DNA of 64,000 nt from Lota lota (taxonomy: Eukaryota > Chordata > Actinopteri > Gadiformes > Lotidae): NCBI GenBank assembly GCA_026745465.1, contig JACYXH010000704.1:637501-701500 (forward strand). The letters are read 5' to 3'. Each line of letters begins with the position of its first letter. Position 1 is the first letter of the stretch. The translations under genes were made by a program, and so were the position numbers. Below are positions 8,740 to 21,100 of the stretch, one piece after another. The notes beneath the pieces are model-generated. The model ran no database searches, was not told the DNA's origin, and saw nothing but the letters and a program-made list of their open reading frames with translations.

Positions 8740-11700
8740 TCATGTCCTTAAATCATTAGATAGCCATTCGATAACCATCCTTGCAACGTCTTTTCCCGTG
8801 TCCAGTACAAAGGCATGGCGGAAGCCATTTTTGCAAAGTCTTATGTCTCCACTCGGAAAGTCTTTCTTGATCTCATGATAATATTGGATAGGGCACCAAT
8901 GGTCCTTAGCTCCGTAGTAAAATACAAGCTGAAAAAGGAGAAAATGGTTATGTTTTCTAGTATTATACCAGTAACATACAGTGTCCCACAAGTTGTAATT
9001 CTAGTTAATGGTAATTTTTACTATTTACATTAATACAATTGTTCTGTCTTAAGATACCAGTAATACACTTCCCCACTTCTATACAAAATATATACACTTT
9101 TAAGTTTAACAAAATATATCCTCCAGAGCTAAAGAAATTAAATTTCTGAACTGTAAAAATGTATATCCAATTCACATTTAAATATTTCGGCTTAGAAATA
9201 AATATTGCTTCGAAAGAGTACAACCATTTATTATGGAATGTATCTTCCTTTTTATCAATACATTTACAAGAATACACTATGTGTCTATGAAAATAAAAAT
9301 ACAATTAATTCAAATTAGTTTCAATTATATTTAATGTAAGCATGGGGAATGACAACAAACGATACAAATACTGAATAATTCACCTTTATACCTAGCCCCA
9401 AACTCAGGTTTTTCAATTAAATAAATTGGCACGGGCATACAATCTTAAATAATGGGTTTCTCTTACCTTTTTCAAATTGTTTTTAATTGTGACGTTGTCT
9501 CTTTCCAAAACACTTTTCATTTCCTGACCACCCATGTACATAGCATTGGCTAAAAAAAGAGAAAATAGATTAATAGAGAAATAAAAATACATATTTTTAT
9601 TTTTCAGCCTTTACCAGTGTTTTGTATTTCCATTGTTGTATTCCCTGTAGTGAAAGCTATGTTGTAATAAAACCAACCTGCGCAGTCTCCACTGAGCAGT
9701 GCAACTGTGGGTGCCACCACGGTACTGTCCAGGGAGTGAATGCGGCAAAATGCCAGTTTCACCAGGGCGGTCTTGAGCCTTTCAGGCAGCAGCGAGAGCA
9801 GGAAGAGTGGCAGGTAGGCCATGTAGCGCAGGTGGCACAGGGCAGGTGTCATGATGCGGCCCTGAGGAGTCTGGGCCATGTGTTCGATGGTGGGGAAGAG
9901 CATGACAGCCTTAATGACCTGTGACAATTATATAAATGTTATTATTTATAATGATAATATATTCCACACATTCTACAGCTATGCAACACTTGCATATGGT
10001 TGAATAAGTATATTCCTCTGAATAGCTTCTGCAGTACATGGTTATAACCAGATTGCTGGGAGCAGGGGATAGACACCTAGTTTAACAATAACTCAACACT
10101 TAAAAAAGGAGTCGAGGATAAAATCAGCAACACCTTCTGAACCTTCTGAGACCCTTTTAATGAAATGGAAATATTGATAGGGATCTCCGGAATGGGAGTG
10201 ATACAGTTTAAAGTCCAAGTGAGGAATGTATTATATGGAATTATCAACTAACCAATGTCTTTATTTTAAAGTGTGGGGGATGGAAACAACCGTGACAGAG
10301 ATGCTTTGTGCTGATTGGCACTAGGCTGTTTGAAAAAGTTAGTATGGAAATATTAGGGATGCTCCATTTTGACAAAAATAATAATTGTGATTTTTTTGTA
10401 AGATATTGGTATTATGATTATTAATTGCGATTAACAGATTATTGATTCAATTTGCCAAACAATTAATTGTGCAACCCTAATATAAATGCACCTTTATACC
10501 AATGTTACAATGAAATAAGAAAGTATGTTTAGCTGCCCTTTTTAATCTGTGCATGCTATTGCAGGAAGGCTTTTATAACCTGTACACTCCTGCAATGTGA
10601 AGAATGAGACGTGAAAACTGGTTTCACGTGGTGATTCTATGGCAGAATTTCAACTAACCTGGAGGTCAGGATTTCTCTTCATCATATCCAAAATGATATA
10701 GCAGCCGATGGAGTGACCAAGCAGAATCAAGCTTGTTTCCTTGGGAACATGCTTCCTTAGGAAGGCCAGTTTGTGCTCAATCTGTCCATTAATCCCAAAT
10801 ATGTCCCCCTCTTCGATGAAAGAGGCATCTACACAAAGAGAAACACAAGCAAGAATAACATTGTGGAGTGAGTGTGGATGATGGCTGGTTTATGCAGCCT
10901 CACCTGGCCAGAGTCAGACTGATTGGATTCTGGGGCTGGGTGAGGCTGCACACCTGTTGAGCAATCAATGTGCACAGGTTAAACCAGCCATCATCACACA
11001 CTGAGAGGGAGAGCTCCTGCATGGCATCCTGGAGCACCATCGTCATGTATCATTGTCTGCATACATTTACAATAAACCGGCTTTCAACAGAGCCACCTAG
11101 GTGGCGTGTGTATCACGCGCATTGCTACAACCATATCATCTCTTTTTACAATCAGCGTTCAACATTTTCATCCCAAAGTTCCTGGCTTTTCGTTTTCGAT
11201 TATCGTACCAAATAAACATTTACATACAAGCTGTAAACCCCTTCATATATGTAAAGAGCTTATTTAACACTCCACTGGGACAGATGTGCATACTCTGAAC
11301 AAGGATAAAACGATGTGTTACCTTCAACCATGTCCATGGAGACTGGAGGATCGCAGTGGCCGGCATGGCTCACAGCCCACACTGGATGTCGATAGCCAAA
11401 GGAAGCATGAAGAGTCTGCATGAAGGTCTTGTAAAAACCCACTATGCCTGGGTTACCTGGAGGAGTTAGAGGTGGACAATATTCCTAAATGTCTGACAAT
11501 TGGACTTTAAAAACGGCATGTTGTAGAAATGTACTCATTTGTATTCCTACAAAAAAAAACACATACACACACACACAGCTAGTAAGGAATGCTGCTTGTT
11601 CAGTGTTTACCAAGCATGATTAAAAAAAAAATCCTGATCATCTCATGCTTTATTAAAAAATGTATGCATGAAATTAATTAATGAAGGGAAAATCTAGATT

Positions 11701-13178
11701 CAAGTCGTGGCAGGCTGGGATTTTATGAAACCTAGGAAGGTCTGAGGCAAGATTTGAAGATAAATTTTTGTTTAACAGTACAGTGACTTCAGTAAAGATT
11801 TAGGTTACCATTTAACACAGGGCCCCTGATTGCACCCTCAATTCAATCTTAGAGAATATTTGGAAAGTTAAGAGGGCTCAATTATGAGGGACATAATAAA
11901 AACAAAATACATGAACAAATGTGTTGAATATGTTAATAGTCAAATAATGTAGTTCATGTAACAATTATATATATATAAATGTTTTTTCTTTTTTTTCTTC
12001 AGATTTATCAGTTTATTTATTATCATTGTCACATTTTGTTTTTACTTGTTTATATATTTCCACATGCATGCATTCCCACATTTGTTTCATTTCTGTTGCC
12101 TATTTCATAGCTAAAGGGAATCCTGAAAGTCAAGAATGGGGAATATCAAGAATTACGAATGTCAAAAATGTAATTATGCAAATAAGGTGGGCAGTTTGGA
12201 CTAATCACGTGATGCAGTCTTCTAATTCCCATTGGTTGATCAGGACACACTTAAGACAAAAAGGCTTCACTAGTGAAACCAAGATGATGTATCTAAAACC
12301 ATGAGGTTACAATAAAACATGGCATGGTGTTATGGTATTTCCACATGGCAATAGATGGGGTTGTTAACCCTTACATACAGTTTGGGTGAATTTTGACCAG
12401 TTATGATGTTTGATGATTCTTTTTGTTGCCAGTAGAAGAGTCTATCTGAAACAGCCATTACTATGATAAATACACCCATAGAAACAGAAAGTAGTCAGAC
12501 TCAGGACTAGCTTCTGCTGACGACTCAGCTGGCCATCTTAATTGTGTGATTATGTGTCTTAACCACTGAGAGACAGCTCTTGTCGCTATAATTGTTCTAT
12601 CATAGCATATAATCATACTGTTTGAATCATTAACAACCGACAACGATACAACAGGCCAGTACAATTGATATGCACTTTAATATCGATCAACCAATGGGAA
12701 TTCCTAGACTGCATCATGTGATTAGACCGACCCACCCATCTCATTTGAATCGTTTTTTCCATTCTTTCCATTCCCCATTCACGATTCTTGACTTTGACCT
12801 CTGGGATTCTTGACATTCGCCATTCTTGGCTTTCACGTTTCCCTTTGGGCGAAGAAATAGAGACATGAAAAAAAGTGCCAATTCATAAATGTGGAAATAA
12901 ATAAACAAGATTAAAAAATAATAATAAACAAACAAATCATACTGAAATACATTAACAGTACAATAAATACATAAATACATCATTTAACAATAAAAGTTAA
13001 TAAATGGGATGTCAAAATGTGAATATGGGGCTAACTAACCAGGGATGACAAGAAACAGAATCGTGTGTTCATGGTTCAGGTGAGCAGGGCCAAATTTGAG
13101 AACCTCTGTGATGGCACCACAGCAATAGATAAAATCTGTCCGTGATTGGCCCCTCGTCTCTGTCACAGTGGATTCCAT
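8740..13178 (-). CDS. ldah: Lipid droplet-associated hydrolase (LDAH)
   Basis: This alpha/beta hydrolase locates to lipid droplets and is tied to cholesterol-ester and triglyceride turnover in the known family. The six coding exons (minus strand) are 13040-13178, 11322-11456, 10659-10828, 9678-9918, 9467-9549 and 8740-8928. All phases agree, giving 318 residues (human protein 325). The start is the ATG at 13178, eight bases inside the exon whose acceptor is at 13187. Visible catalytic elements are GHSIG (nucleophile Ser131), the Asp in GAKDHWC (Asp265) and the His in FRHAF (His294). Early HAGH and GNPG motifs of the family are present. The introns hold an inverted repeat (12051-12902) and the source of the downstream exon duplication. 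A noncoding first exon may end near 13769 but is unproven. Confidence 0.93.
12051..12902. repeat. Inverted repeat within an ldah intron
   Basis: The left arm (about 12051-12243, plus) and the right arm (about 12685-12902, read on the minus strand) are homologous. Both contain AAAGGGAA, GTCAAGAAT, an imperfect TGATGCAGTCT block and AATTCCCATTGGTTGATC in the same order. The arms are diverged by small indels, and the right arm carries an extra AAGTCAAGAAT-type internal repeat. About 440 bp separate the arms. It may be a fold-back element or two copies of one repeat in opposite orientation. Confidence 0.65.
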
Positions 13179-13186
13179 CTCCCACC

Positions 13187-14874
13187 CTAAAAAGAGATTG
13201 GTTAGTGGTTGATGATGCCATATGAAACATTCCTCACTTACTGTTTTTTCATCAATGTTTTCAGTCCAATATTTACATACATTAGTGTAAATTAACCAGT
13301 CCAGTATTTGCAAATTAAGTGGATAGTAGATTGAAAGGCAACAATGCAGGCTCCGTGACTAATAACAGTAATAGTCACATTAGACTCATCAACAGCATTT
13401 CAGTTGTGTAATACTATTTATTACTGCATTTGCTAAAGCTACAAGGACAAGTGGGTGACATGGCAAAGTAGGGTCTAAGGCAATCATTAAGTTGAGTTGT
13501 GAAACACCAAGTTGCTACATCGTTTATAACGATAAGGATGGGGTTACTTACGTTTGTCAAAATGTTACATCGATTTACATTTGTCCAGCTAATCCCACAA
13601 ACACCCCTCCGAAAACATGAGACTAACAAGCTAATACCAGCGAACAGTAACATCAATGTAAATATATACATTAGTATATGTCATCACGCGGCAGTCCTCA
13701 ATTACTGCCAAAGCCTGATTTGTAAGACTACCATGCAAGCCAAGTACCTTGCCAAACACACCGTTTACCTTGTCGGGTTGTGATTATCTCATTCAAAATC
13801 GTGTAGTTAGATATAAAACGTTTGAAGAGGCTTCCTTTCCTGGTTGTTCAGATAGTCCCCTCCCCTCGTTTGGTTCACTGCAATCGGATATGATCCAGGC
13901 GTTCTCATCTCAAAACGGCGAGGGAGAGGGCGGGACTTTCGGTTACAAGGGTTTAGCGCCTGAGAATGTATAATAGTGGCGTGAGGCGAGAGAGAGGGGT
14001 GGACCTCCGATAGAGGGATTCTTGTTTCCATTACATGTTTTGGATATTGCTTTGTCAAATACTTTGGTTAAAACTCCATACTGATTCTCCTCGTCGTTGT
14101 TGGTGTTGTTGTTCTTGTCATGTTCTTATTCGTGTCGCTCAGGCGGCTGTTAACTGGCGTACACAGCTCATAGGAAGATAACGGAAATTGCTTTGAGGTA
14201 GTCCAGGATAACGCTACAATGCAGGATCCTCTCTCGGTCTACGTTTGAATACTGAAGATTCTGAAGATGATTGGTTACTGGCAGTGTTGTAGGGATTTCC
14301 AATGTACTGTAAAACTTCACTGCTTTACTCCCTACATGTTCCGTTTCATTATTTCAGTCACAAATTATTGCGCTGTGTTTTACAGAAATCATTACTAATC
14401 AAAAATGTTTGCCATCACACTTCCACCGTGTAAACTCTCTAATGGAAACCGGGTAGGTCTACATCCTAAATAAAACCGACGATACTGCTTCGTTTAATCA
14501 TTATTTGTTGCCCAAAATGAGTAGGCTATTACAAAACATTAACGTTATTTAGTATTCCAAATATAGCCTGTGTTATTTGCAAAGCACCAGCTAGAAATGT
14601 GTATTTGAAGGTTCAATTAAATGTAATTCCCATCAGTAAACAAAAAAATAAAAGCGAGACATTTATATCTCTCCGATGATAATAAAAAAAGAAATATGTG
14701 CAATTTCAGCAATATCACCACCAGAGGAAATCAGCGCAGACTTTGAGAGATATATTTAAAAGATCACGATCCAAGGCTGGGCACAAACATACATTTCTTG
14801 TTTGATTGCATTATAAAACACTGAAACAAAACAAAAATGCAATGCAAATACAACAAACTGCATACCACTTTGAT
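13187..14874. other. ldah/apob intergenic region with possible ldah promoter
   Basis: No coding exon is seen. On the minus strand, CCCGACAAG|GTAAAC (exon side ending at 13769) is a plausible donor for a noncoding ldah exon 1. About 13880-14060 is richer in CG and carries a CCCGCCC box, as expected of a TATA-less promoter. Both are guesses from position and composition only. The rest (14060-14870) is AT-rich with no visible feature. Confidence 0.3.
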
Positions 14875-14880
14875 TTTATT
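14875..14880 (-). terminator. apob polyadenylation signal
   Basis: AATAAA lies on the minus strand, about 220 bp past the apob stop codon at 15103. It is the nearest canonical hexamer I noticed downstream of that stop, in an AT-rich context. The cleavage site itself is not determined. Confidence 0.55.
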
Positions 14881-15102
14881 GTTAACATTATCATATATAA
14901 CTAATTCAGTTTATATTAATATTTAATTACATTGTGATACAGATAACAACATCTTTAATTACCTACCCTTAATTATGGTAAACGATGAAAAACGTTTGTT
15001 ACATCCTAATCCATACAGCCTATTTGCATCAAATTAGACTGTTCTGAAATATAAATCATCTCATGGTCCTAATATCATCGGCCATTCAGACTATTATGAC
15101 CA

Positions 15103-18100
15103 TTAATACTTCCAAAGGAAAGGAAGAGGAATATCAATGTCCAACTTTTTATGACTGAACCTAAATGATCCTGTATCCTGTATTACATTTTCCAAAAAAA
15201 CTAGAAAGTCCCCCAATCCTCCATAAATATGTGTCTGGACAATGTTAATAAGGTCCTCAAGATCGCTGTTTACACGTTCCATATGCATGCCGTTATACAC
15301 TTCCTGAATGTTCAGTTTTGCAAGATCTTTATACTGAGCTAGGTGTTTCTTTGCATCTTCAATATGTTGTTTTGAAGATTTCAATGTGTTTTTCCCTTCC
15401 GCATAGATCCCATCCATTTGGGAGGCCAACTCTGGGTTTTCAGCTCTGAGGGAAGCACTGAGCTCTTTTGCCTTGTTGATAAACACCTGCAAGAGAACAC
15501 TAATGCTCTGGAATAGCTTTTCCAAAGACATCTCCCTCCAGATTTTAACTGCCTGCGCTTTCCGTTCAATCAGGGATTTCCAAGCAGACATTAGTTCTTC
15601 CGGGACCTCTTGTCCCTTAACAACAATATCAGTTCCGGGAATTGTAAACTCTATTCCTCTAATGTTACTAGTTACAGTGTTCCAAATGGCGTTCATGAGC
15701 CTTGAAAACCTTCGGATGGCTCTGTCAATTCCCATTGAAATAGAGCGGCGGGCCTGCTGGTATATCTCCAGACCTGTATGCTTCTCATCAGATCCAGGCA
15801 GAGATAACTTGATGTTACGCAATAATGTAAAAATGGCATCCAACGTGTCTTCAACAACCTGCTCACCATGTTTGCTAAATTGTCCAATTTTGTCCGAAAT
15901 TTGCATATTGATGGTCATTATGAGGTCAAAAGCCTGCTTGTACTTTGTTTGAGAGCTAAGCTGAGCAACTAATTCCTGCAGTGCATTGATAGACTCAGCA
16001 ACGTCCTTGTGAGCTTGTTCAATGGCATTAGTGAGTGTGTTCTTCAACTTTATTCCACCACGATTAAGGTCAAAACCAAAGTGGGCGGTGTGGTATTTAT
16101 TAATGAACTTGAGCACTGATTGAGTAATGGCAGGCAATCTATCCTTTAAGCCATCAATAAAATCATTAAGGAATCCTATGTTCCAAGAGGTCTGCATGCT
16201 GAGCTTTTCTGAGTTTTTAAGAGTGGCTTTGACACTCAGAATATCAATATCCTTCCCAGGATTACTCTGTAAAATAAGAAAACATCAATTTAAAAAAGGA
16301 AGTAATAAGCATACCATATTGATAGAAATGCCCACAACATCTTTTTTTTTTTTACTGTATCTTACCAAATACCGACTGAACAATTTTCCATGTAGCTGTG
16401 ATAGAGACCTTCGCTGAAGATATAGTCCAAGGAAGCCTAATGATGGAGAAGACATGGATGCTGTGATTCCATCTTTGCGCGAGGCATAGCGAAAACTCAA
16501 ATCTGCAAAGGTTGGGCTGGTGATGTCAACATTCACTGTATGATGAGACACCCTAAAAACAAATACAGAATATGGAGAAAAATACATTATTAGAGGTTGT
16601 TCTGGTAGTAATGTGTCAGCTTCATGTTGTCTCTACAATTTTACAAACGGATGTTTTTCACAATTTTCAGCAATTTGAGAACTTACACAGCCTTAGCAGT
16701 TTGACGCTTAACCCTTAAAAAGAAAAAGAAATCCACAATAAGAAATATATTCATTACTACGATGTACACAGGACACAGATTTAACTACAAAATATGTTTT
16801 AGGACTCAATTCTGAGATTCACTGAAATGTCTTGTACTACAATACATATAAATAATTTTTCATTATTTTTTAAAGCAAAGACATTAAAGGCCAACATATC
16901 GGCAGTATATTTTGTGTATTTACCTCATATTTTGAGTAAATGTATGTTGCCAGGCCACATTTACATCACTGTGAATGAAGTTGCACTTCCCATTAAGATT
17001 CATGACTCCATTGTCCAATCCAAGAGTTGCTGTGGCTGCAAAGAAAGTATAAAATTACATTAAATTCCAGGTAATATCCCTAAATCTTCTGAATGAAAAA
17101 ATATAATAAGAATAATTGAAAAGAAACATATCATACCATCAAGATCATACTCCAAGAAGTTCATCGTGGAAGCGCAGGTAGACTTTGCGGCTGTAACAAG
17201 ACTGGAATCCTTTTTCTCCACTTTGGCTGTTGTTGCCACATTGTATATGGGTAAAGAAATCTTCCATGTAGCAGCGAGGGCACCAAACATTGGGATGAAC
17301 ACACTTGAGGGCAGATATATGGCAATTTCAGGAATTTCCATAATTTGCTCTGGAATAGTGGTGGATGGACTTTCAAAGTTTGAAACATGACGTGTGATTT
17401 CATGTAGATCAATGGTGTGTTGGCCAATAGAGACTGATTTAGGGAGTTGGAAGGCGGAGATGGTGATTTCATGTTGGGGTATCTTGAGTGAAAGGAAGGA
17501 CATTTTGCCCGCAAGAAACTGGGTATCTATGTTATAACTGGGAATGGACATTTTTGGTAGGCCTGGCAGCATGATGTAAAAAGCTGTAGTAGTGATTGTC
17601 TTTGGAATGTTCAACTTCTTTAAATCAACAATGAAAGGTTGCACTTGCAAGGTTGTAAATGGGACATCAAAGGCTGGAATTGAGATAACTGGTGGTAGTA
17701 TAAAATGATCAGGAAAGTCAAGGTTTTCAATTCGCATATCAATTTTCCGTATGCTAGATGGAATTTGTTTAACCCAACCAGGCACGGCCAGGGTAAGCTC
17801 AGGGATGCTGAAAGTGACGCCGTCGTCAAATATTTTAGATGGTATGGAAAACAGTATTCCATCCTGGCTCTTCGTGTACACAATGCTGAAAGACACATTA
17901 AATAATTGGGGATTGTTTATTTTTATGTTAGCGTGATCAAACCTGAGCACATCCCAGAGGGACCTATGATACACAGGAAGTCTAAGTGACTTCAGGAACT
18001 GTATGTATGCTTCTATTGAGCCAGTCATGTCCATACGTACTTCAGCCTCATCATTGGATACCACAAAATCAGTGGCATGGCTGAATGCTCCCAGCTCTTC

Positions 18101-21100
18101 TCTGCTATGCCAGGTGAAGGCCTGCTTCTCTGCTGAAATGGCTAGGTTGATGTTCTGAATGAGCACAGCATCACCAAAACCACATGACTGATTTGCATCA
18201 CTGTCCACTGTAGCCTTTAGGGTTGTCAGTGGAACAAACTCAAGTGTTCCTTTAGCAGTGTGTTTCCCCCGTGTATCTACAAATGCAAAGTTGGCATTAT
18301 TATGGCTGGTGTATTCCATTGTTGCATATAGCTGCCGCAAAGAGACTTCAACTGCAGACCTCTTGTCTATATCGAAATGAAAGATGTTGTTTCTGCTTCG
18401 CAACTCGTGTTGGCGGTCAATGTTTGAAATCAGAAGAAATGTAACAGCTGAACGCAAGCCATTAGCATTAAGGTAGAAATTGGCCTCATTTTCTAGATCT
18501 CCTTCAACACTGTAACTGTCCATCACTAAAATGTCTGTTTTTCCTTTAGTAGATGTGTTTAGTGACACATAAGATGTAAGAGCTTCCAGTATCAGATTAT
18601 GATCTATGTTACCCTTGGCCACAGAATGAATCCATGGAATTGTACACATGTATTTAAGATGAATTTTAGAGGCTACATTTGGTTTGGTCTTGGTGTTTCC
18701 AAGAAGTTCTTGATCAACTTCCACAATAAGGAAGGGTAGATTGAGTTTTGCCATGTTGGCCATTGAGCTTTCCATGCTTCGTTTAGTGAGGCTTACAGCA
18801 CAGTCATGGCTTGCGTTTAGATTTTGGTGCTCCACGGACACAGATGTAGCCAATTTAATTCCCCTCTTTCTTGTCAAATTAGCAGCTCCGTCCAGTTTTC
18901 CATTTAAAACATCAAAAACCGATGTTGATAAAGCTCCGAATCGTGCCACAATGTCAGACTGGTTGAAAAGGTCAGCATTCACACTCAGCGTGATCACAGA
19001 GGACTTAAAAGAGAACTCATAAGACACATTACCCATTGATGGAATCCAGATTTTGTTTTGAATGGCAAGTAAAGTAATAGTAGGTAGGGTAAGTTTACTC
19101 AGCATTTCTGGAAGATGGATGACAGGCAATTCTACCGATGGCACAACCAGAGTATAAGATGGCACAGAGAAACCTATGGCTGGAACTTTAAAACTTGGTG
19201 TACTGACCTCTTTTGGAACAAAGTAGCTGAAAGCTGGCAACTCTGCCCTAAAGGCAGAGACTTCAATATTAAGGATTGGTACTGTATATTGAGGGAACTT
19301 GAAGATTCGAGGAGGCTGGCTAGGAGTTTCAATCTTGTGCTTGGTATAATGTTTCTTTGCTTGGTTATAGGAATCATTCAGACAAGCAACCAACATATCT
19401 CTATAATGTTCAAAGGTACCAGGGAGATTATCACCAATTGCACTGTAAATTGGTCCAAAATCGATATCAATGCTGTGCATTTGTGGGTTCTTAAGGTAAT
19501 GAAGGTTAAGGTTCATATCAAATGTTTGTTGGGGAGTGGTAAGCACGGATCCTATGCCAGCATGTTCCCAAAGAGAGAATTCCTTCAATTTAGGTGTTTT
19601 AATTTCTAGGTAAGGTACTGTTATCTCTGGGACACTGAGGGGAAGAGTCAAAAACTCCACATTAGCCTCACCATACGCTGTGGCAAGTAGGAACATTTCC
19701 TTATCATTATTTTCCATTGTGTAATTGTGATTGTACTTATATTGGTTCAATCTTGCTGAAGTGGCCCAATAAAGCCGTTGCTTTTCTGGATTAATGATTA
19801 GGCCAAAGTCGTGCTGGAAGTCTGCCTTTCCAGTGAGTTTGAACGGAAGAGTGATTTTGGTGTTGCATTTATTCTTACAATTGAACACAATCTCAAAGGG
19901 CTGAGCCAAGAATTCCAAAGAGTGAGACACTGGTCCACTCAGTCTTCCAATGAGTTCAGCATCATGAAACGCTGTCAGTGCAATTTTCAAGTCTCCAACA
20001 TGTGCCTCGCCTTTTAAAGAAATTACGCTGCTTTTAAGAAATGGAAGTTCAGCCTCAGCTTTTGCATCAACAATGATGTGACTTAGTATTACTGATTCAG
20101 CAGTAATGGATTTCTTAAATTTGATGGCATTACTATAAGTTTCTCCCTCAATGGTTAACACAGCAGTGCCAAAATTGACGGTGAATCCCAGATCACATTT
20201 GTGCGTGCCTTCATCAGAGTAGTCTCGAATGGACCATTTTCCATTTCCAATGTTTTTAATATTTCCAGAAACTATACCATATTCTATTTTGGTTTCCATA
20301 TTTTGTGTCATTGTTGCTTGACTTGAGATTTCAGCCATTGGAATGTTCAGATTATGATTGTAGGTTGTTTCCATTGCTGCTGAGAGTCCACTCTTCAGTG
20401 TAAGTGTTCCCTTGTTGACCAAGTTACATGAATTAAGTTTAGTCTTTAACTTGGCAGTGGTGGTTACAGCTACTTCAGCAGATGGTCCAGTTATGGTCAA
20501 TGATCCCTCATGATCAATAGACAAGGCTACATGAGTGGCTTTTAAAGTCTCTGTAAACATCAACTTCTTCATTCTGGGAGCTTCTACACGAGCCATGGCA
20601 TCCAAGGAATAGTCAAGGAGATCTACATGTGACATTCCCTTGGAGGTTAAAAAGGCAGTAAACTGTGGGGTCTTGAAAGTAGTTGTTGAGTTCTGGATAA
20701 GCCCTGTTGTTACAAGAGTGTAAAAGGGAGAGTCCAGTCTAAATTCACTATAGAGCTTGCCAAAAACCGGAAAACATATTTCACTGGGTACCTCCGGCAC
20801 GTTGATCTCTGGAATGGGAAGCATTGTAATTTTGAAGTCTTCCAGATTCAATTTGGGAATGTTGATCACAGGGAATTTGATTTCTGAAAGAGTAATTTCT
20901 GGGAAAGTCAAATCTGGCAGATAAATGAAGTAGAGAACTTTAAGATCTCCAAAGATTTCATCAGGCTCAATCATTGGGATCTCATACTCTCTGATGCGGT
21001 CTATTATTGCAATTATATTTGTTTTGATCTCTTTAAAATCTATGGTAAATGTAGGGATTGTGAAATTGAAGATAGTGAATTCGGGAACGGAAATTATATC

